Positions 6,480 through 8,948 of a stretch of DNA of 8,948 nucleotides are shown piece by piece. This DNA is from Cyanobacteriota bacterium. Lineage in GTDB: Bacteria; Cyanobacteriota; Cyanobacteriia; PCC-6307; Cyanobiaceae. The translations under genes were made by a program, and so were the position numbers. Position 1 is the first letter of the stretch, and each line of letters opens with the position of its first letter. The notes below the pieces were generated by a model, which was given only the letters and a program-made list of their open reading frames with translations, searched no databases and was not told the origin of the DNA. Location: assembly GCA_947463165.1 (NCBI GenBank), contig CANHSW010000067.1, positions 1 to 8,948 on the forward strand. The letters run 5' to 3'.

Positions 6480-6693
6480 GCAGGGCGGCGGCCATCAGCA
6501 GGCCGATCGCCGGGGTGAACAGGGGCTCCCAGAGGGCTTGAAACAGTTTCAGCGGCGCCTCCAGGTGCTGGCTGTTCATGCCCACCGCCACGGCGAACCA
6601 GCAGGCGCCAGCGATCACCACGAATACGTCGATAACAAGGAGGGTGTCGATCGCCCCCTTGAGCCGCTGCAGGGGACTGGCGGGTTCAGCCAT
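6436..6693 (-). CDS. Small two-helix membrane protein, function unknown
   Basis: The 85-aa product has a short polar N-terminus, a first membrane helix at ~17-39 (TLLVIDVFVVIAGACWFAVA), an amphipathic connector (40-57), a second helix at ~58-79 (LFTPAIGLLMAAALLSGAMA) and a basic end QKQVRR. Both termini are likely cytoplasmic by the positive-inside rule. I do not recognise a family. Its ATG overlaps the stop of the LpxB-related gene (8-bp overlap, ATGGCTGA), a classic translational-coupling arrangement, and no independent ribosome binding site is visible. Clean hydrophobic segments and the coupling argue for a real gene. Its last 44 bp are antisense to the end of the SDR gene. A role beside the LpxB-related protein at the inner membrane is inference. 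Confidence 0.7.
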   Translation of the reverse strand: MAEPASPLQRLKGAIDTLLVIDVFVVIAGACWFAVAVGMNSQHLEAPLKLFQALWEPLFTPAIGLLMAAALLSGAMAWWQKQVRR

Positions 6694-8077
6694 GGGGGCA
6701 GGTTTCGAGCAGCTCCATGATCGCCTTTGCCATGCGTTCGCTGCCCCCGGGATTGCCGATGCGCTCGCTGGCCAGGCGCCCCAGGCTGCGTTGCAGGGCG
6801 GCCGCCTGGGCTGGATCGGCCAGCTGCTTAAGCAGGGCTGCCGCCAGGGTCGCCGTGGCGCTCAAGGCGGCCTGGCTGCCAGCCGCCCCGTCGGCGCAAT
6901 GCACGCCGCTGCCCAGCAGGCGCCGCTGGGCTTCCGCAAAGCTCTCCGTGAACTGGGGGCCTCGCCCCGCCAGTTGCAGCACCGGCTTGGCCAGGCCCAC
7001 CGCCTGCTCGCTGGCCGTGCCCGCCATCGAGATCACCAGATCCGCGGCCGCCAGGATCCCACTGAAGCGACCCCAGCCCAGTAGCAGGCGCAGGCCATGG
7101 CCCGCCAGCAGCGGCCCGCTGGCGCTGGCCCCAGGCGCCGGCTCCAGTTGCCAGCCGTGGGGGCGGGCCATGCTGGCGATCGCCTCCAGCTTCAGCTCCG
7201 CCACCAGGGCCAGCTCCACCACCAGGCCCCCTGGTTGGCGCAGCTCCGCTGGCAGCAGGGCCAGCATTTGCAACATCAACTCCAGGTTGTGCAGGGCTTC
7301 CGGCAGGCGGCTGCCGGGTAACAGGGCCAGCCGCCGGGCCGGGGGGGCAGCTGCCGAGGCCCCCCTGCCGGAGGCGACTGGTTCACCGGAGGCGGCTGGT
7401 TCACCGGAGGCCGCTCTCCCCTGGCCGGAGGCCACGCTCCCCTGGCCGGAGGCCACGCTCCCCTGGCCGGAGGCCACGCTCCCCTGGCCGGAGGCCACGC
7501 TCCCCTGGCCGGAGGCCAGAATTTGATCGGGGGCCACCGGGTCGAGGAAGGGGTTGCCCAGGAAGCTCACGGGGCGGCCCAGCTGGGCCTGGAGATCGCT
7601 GGCGGTGAGGGCATCGCGGCTCCACACCGCCAGTAGCCGTGCTTGGCGCAGCAGCCAGCCGCAGGGCCAGGGCAGCCGCAGCCGACCCTCGTAGTGGCTC
7701 GAATAGGCAACCAAATACACCGCCGTGGGCCGTCCACTCAGCCAGGCCCCCAGCAGCGGCACGATGTCGCCCACCGCCACCACCAGCGCATAGCGGCGGC
7801 GGTGGCGGCGCAGCAGCGCATAGCGGCCCAGAAGGTAGAGCACCTGGCCCTGGATCAGTTCCGTGAGCTGGCCGGCCAGGCTGGTGTAGCCCAAGCCGCC
7901 GGTGCTGTAACTGCGGGTATGGCCCAGCACGGCGATGCCCTGGCGGCGGTAGGGATCGCCGTGGCCCACCAGGGGCAAGGCCTGCACCGCCACGCCCAGT
8001 CGCTGCAGGGCCGCGGCCAGCAGGGCACCGCTGAGGTCTTCCCCGTGGCCGTTGCTCAGCAGTAAGACGGGCTTCAA
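6686..8077 (-). CDS. LpxB-related (lipid-A-disaccharide synthase-like) protein with a repeat-expanded linker
   Basis: The 463-aa product belongs to the LpxB-related family (TIGR03492-like) common in cyanobacteria, which resembles GT-B glycosyltransferases such as LpxB but has no established substrate. The N-terminal Rossmann-like half (1-~185) has LLLSNGHGEDLSGALL (5-20), VVAVGDIVPLLGAW (99-112), YLVAYSSHYEGRL (121-133) and FLGNPFLDPV (172-181). The C-terminal half (~246-463) has LLPGSRLPEA (252-261), the PGSRxxE donor-site motif of LpxB, and later AGTASEQAVGLAKPVLQLAG, equivalent to the donor-binding stretch. Between them, residues ~187-245 are a Gly/Ser/Ala-rich linker built from GQGSVAS heptads and ASGEP hexads. 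The start is TTG at 8077; an in-frame TGA 12 bp upstream leaves no earlier start, and the conserved SNGHGED motif needs this end. It is 51 bp downstream of the TPR gene and overlaps the small membrane protein gene by 8 bp. Confidence 0.91.
   Translation of the reverse strand: MKPVLLLSNGHGEDLSGALLAAALQRLGVAVQALPLVGHGDPYRRQGIAVLGHTRSYSTGGLGYTSLAGQLTELIQGQVLYLLGRYALLRRHRRRYALVVAVGDIVPLLGAWLSGRPTAVYLVAYSSHYEGRLRLPWPCGWLLRQARLLAVWSRDALTASDLQAQLGRPVSFLGNPFLDPVAPDQILASGQGSVASGQGSVASGQGSVASGQGSVASGQGRAASGEPAASGEPVASGRGASAAAPPARRLALLPGSRLPEALHNLELMLQMLALLPAELRQPGGLVVELALVAELKLEAIASMARPHGWQLEPAPGASASGPLLAGHGLRLLLGWGRFSGILAAADLVISMAGTASEQAVGLAKPVLQLAGRGPQFTESFAEAQRRLLGSGVHCADGAAGSQAALSATATLAAALLKQLADPAQAAALQRSLGRLASERIGNPGGSERMAKAIMELLETCPHG
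7176..7183. repeat. HIP1 octamer
   Basis: This is a second perfect GCGATCGC, here inside the coding part of the LpxB-related gene. Several one-off variants (for example CCGATCGC near 5782) occur elsewhere in the window. Confidence 0.75.
7381..7520. repeat. In-frame minisatellite: five 21-bp units plus two 18-bp units
   Basis: The 21-bp unit begins CTCCCCTGGCCGGAGGCCA. It is repeated head to tail at 7416-7436, 7437-7457, 7458-7478, 7479-7499 and 7500-7520; the first four units are identical and the fifth differs only in its last two bases. Two shorter related units starting GTTCACCGGAGGC lie at 7381-7398 and 7399-7415. On the minus strand they encode GQGSVAS heptads and ASGEP hexads in the linker of the LpxB-related protein. 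The unit length is a multiple of three, so copy-number change keeps the frame. The near-perfect identity indicates recent expansion. Confidence 0.95.
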
Positions 8078-8128
8078 CGACTCAAAAACTCAACAACTCG
8101 ACCAATTCAAGCCAGCCTTAGCCCTAGC

Positions 8129-8596
8129 TCAATTTTCCTGGAGCCAAGCCTGCACCTTGAGCATGGCCTGCCAGTTGGGTTTGCGGGCCAGCCCATCGGC
8201 GATTGAATCCTGCAGTTCAGTGGCCAATTCCGGCGCTAGGGCCAGCACCTTTCGGGCCAGGTCGATATGTTCACGCACCCCCTTGGTGCCGGTTTCGAGC
8301 ATCGCCAGGCTGAGGTTGATGCGGCTCTGGGGATCCTGGGGGTTCAGTCGCACCGCCACCTTGGCGGATTTCATCGCCGCCAGCGGTTGGTCGGCCAGCA
8401 GCTGCAACCAGGCCAGGCAGGTCCAGCCCGCTGAATGGCGCGGGGCCTGTTCGGTGATGGCGCTGAAGTCTGCGATCAGGCTATCGATCGGCGCACCGGC
8501 GCTGTAGCGGCCAATGGCCTGCTCGAACAGCGACTCGCCGCTCGGGGTTGTCTGGGCTTCTGGGCTGGAGGCCGTCTCGGGGCTGGAGGCCGTCAT
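8129..8596 (-). CDS. Small TPR-like protein
   Basis: The 155-aa product has a low-complexity N-terminus (1-20, Ser/Pro/Thr/Glu, two TASSPE copies), then an alpha-helical region. Residues ~55-90 look like tetratricopeptide helices: AGWTCLAWLQLLADQPLAAM, then AVRLNPQDPQSRINLSLAML, whose Ala/Leu/Pro spacing is that of a TPR unit, with further helices to the end. TPRs bind partner proteins; no catalytic residues or signal peptide are visible, so it is probably a soluble adaptor. The ATG at 8596 has no clear Shine-Dalgarno site. It lies 87 bp downstream of the Fe-S carrier gene and 51 bp upstream of the LpxB-related gene on the same strand, so co-transcription is plausible. The specific partner is unknown. 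Confidence 0.77.
   Translation of the reverse strand: MTASSPETASSPEAQTTPSGESLFEQAIGRYSAGAPIDSLIADFSAITEQAPRHSAGWTCLAWLQLLADQPLAAMKSAKVAVRLNPQDPQSRINLSLAMLETGTKGVREHIDLARKVLALAPELATELQDSIADGLARKPNWQAMLKVQAWLQEN
8562..8594. repeat. 18-bp period duplication at the start of the TPR gene
   Basis: GGGCTGGAGGCCGTC occurs at 8562-8576 and again at 8580-8594, a period of 18 bp. It encodes the repeated TASSPE at the N-terminus of the TPR-like protein and reaches to the start codon. A partial third copy (TCTGGGCTT, from 8551) precedes it. Confidence 0.8.
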
Positions 8597-8683
8597 GGCA
8601 GCGGCGGATCAATCGGCTATGGAGTCAGATTCCCATGCCGCTGGTGAGCCCCCCAAGCCAAGGCGGTTAGCCAGCCGGCCAGC

Positions 8684-8948
8684 TCAGACGTTGAAGGAGC
8701 TGCCGCAGCCGCAGGTCTGGGTGGCGTTGGGGTTGGTGAAGTTGAAACCGCCGCCGATCAGGGAGGTGGAGAAATCCAGCTGCATCCCGTAGATGTACAG
8801 CAGGCTCTTGGGATCGCAGACCACCCGAAACGGCGCCACCCCCTCGGGTTCGTAGGCATAGCTGGCGTCGTCGGGGCGGATCGCTGCCGCCTCGATGAAA
8901 TCCATCGTGTAACTCATGCCGCTGCAGCCGCAGGAGCGCACGCCCACC
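8684..8948 (-). CDS. SufA/IscA-type (HesB-like) Fe-S cluster carrier, N-terminus cut off by window edge
   Basis: The frame runs in from the right edge and ends at TGA 8686-8684, giving the last 87 residues of a protein usually about 110-130 aa long. It shows the three family cysteines that hold an Fe-S cluster or iron: one in SCGCSGMSYTMDF (the GCSG position), and two in the C-terminal TCGCGSSF. CDPKSLLYIYGMQLDFSTSL and GGGFNFTNPNATQTCGCG are typical of cyanobacterial A-type carriers. These proteins receive clusters from the SUF scaffold in the cytoplasm and pass them to apo-proteins such as photosystem I and NDH-1 subunits. The GTG at 8947 is internal and is not the start. SufA, IscA and ErpA cannot be separated from this fragment. 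It is the first visible gene of the minus-strand cluster. Confidence 0.94.
   Translation of the reverse strand, partial: VGVRSCGCSGMSYTMDFIEAAAIRPDDASYAYEPEGVAPFRVVCDPKSLLYIYGMQLDFSTSLIGGGFNFTNPNATQTCGCGSSFNV

Noticed and set aside
7381..7520. Regular repeats suggesting a CRISPR array
   Set aside because: The units are directly adjacent with no variable spacers, and they are in frame inside a conserved gene.
6717..7526. A 269-aa open frame on the plus strand opposite the LpxB-related gene
   Set aside because: It is an antisense shadow in GC-rich coding DNA, with low-complexity Ser/Arg/Pro text and no motifs; the repeat keeps several frames open at once.

Overview
The window looks like ordinary core chromosome of a GC-rich picocyanobacterium of the Synechococcus/Cyanobium type. 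The main evidence is ndhO, a subunit found only in cyanobacterial/plastid NDH-1, together with an SLH-plus-OprB porin of the cyanobacterial outer membrane, an LpxB-related protein family typical of cyanobacteria, and two perfect HIP1 octamers (GCGATCGC). No phage, transposon, CRISPR, tRNA or rRNA signal was seen.

Layout, left to right. A GT39/ArnT-like membrane glycosyltransferase (minus strand, cut by the left edge, start at 829) is divergent from a highly expressed-looking iron-uptake-type porin (1027-2640, plus). The porin is followed by a strong intrinsic terminator, a 15-bp triplicated repeat and an AT-rich promoter region. Next comes a J-domain protein (plus, to 3697), convergent with ndhO (minus, 3721-3984). 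A 318-bp gene-free, dyad-rich stretch separates ndhO from a CPA1/NhaP-type antiporter (plus, from 4303). An 11-bp gap follows, then a TIGR01777-family NAD(P)-dependent SDR (5544-6479, plus).

The right third is a minus-strand cluster read from the right edge: a SufA/IscA-type Fe-S carrier (cut by the right edge), a small TPR-like protein, an LpxB-related glycosyltransferase-like protein, and an 85-aa two-helix membrane protein. The last two genes overlap by 8 bp, and the last gene also overlaps the 3' end of the SDR gene tail-to-tail by 44 bp. The LpxB-related gene carries an in-frame 21-bp minisatellite (five tandem units) in the linker between its two Rossmann-like halves, and the TPR gene begins with an 18-bp in-frame duplication.

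Envelope functions are well represented (GT39 enzyme, porin, antiporter, LpxB-related protein, small membrane protein), beside photosynthetic electron transport (NdhO) and Fe-S biogenesis. I did not find a convincing new multi-gene system. The most distinctive items are the minisatellite inside the LpxB-related gene, the tightly packed and uncharacterised lpxB-related/small-membrane-protein pair, and a hairpin abutting the start codon of the glycosyltransferase.
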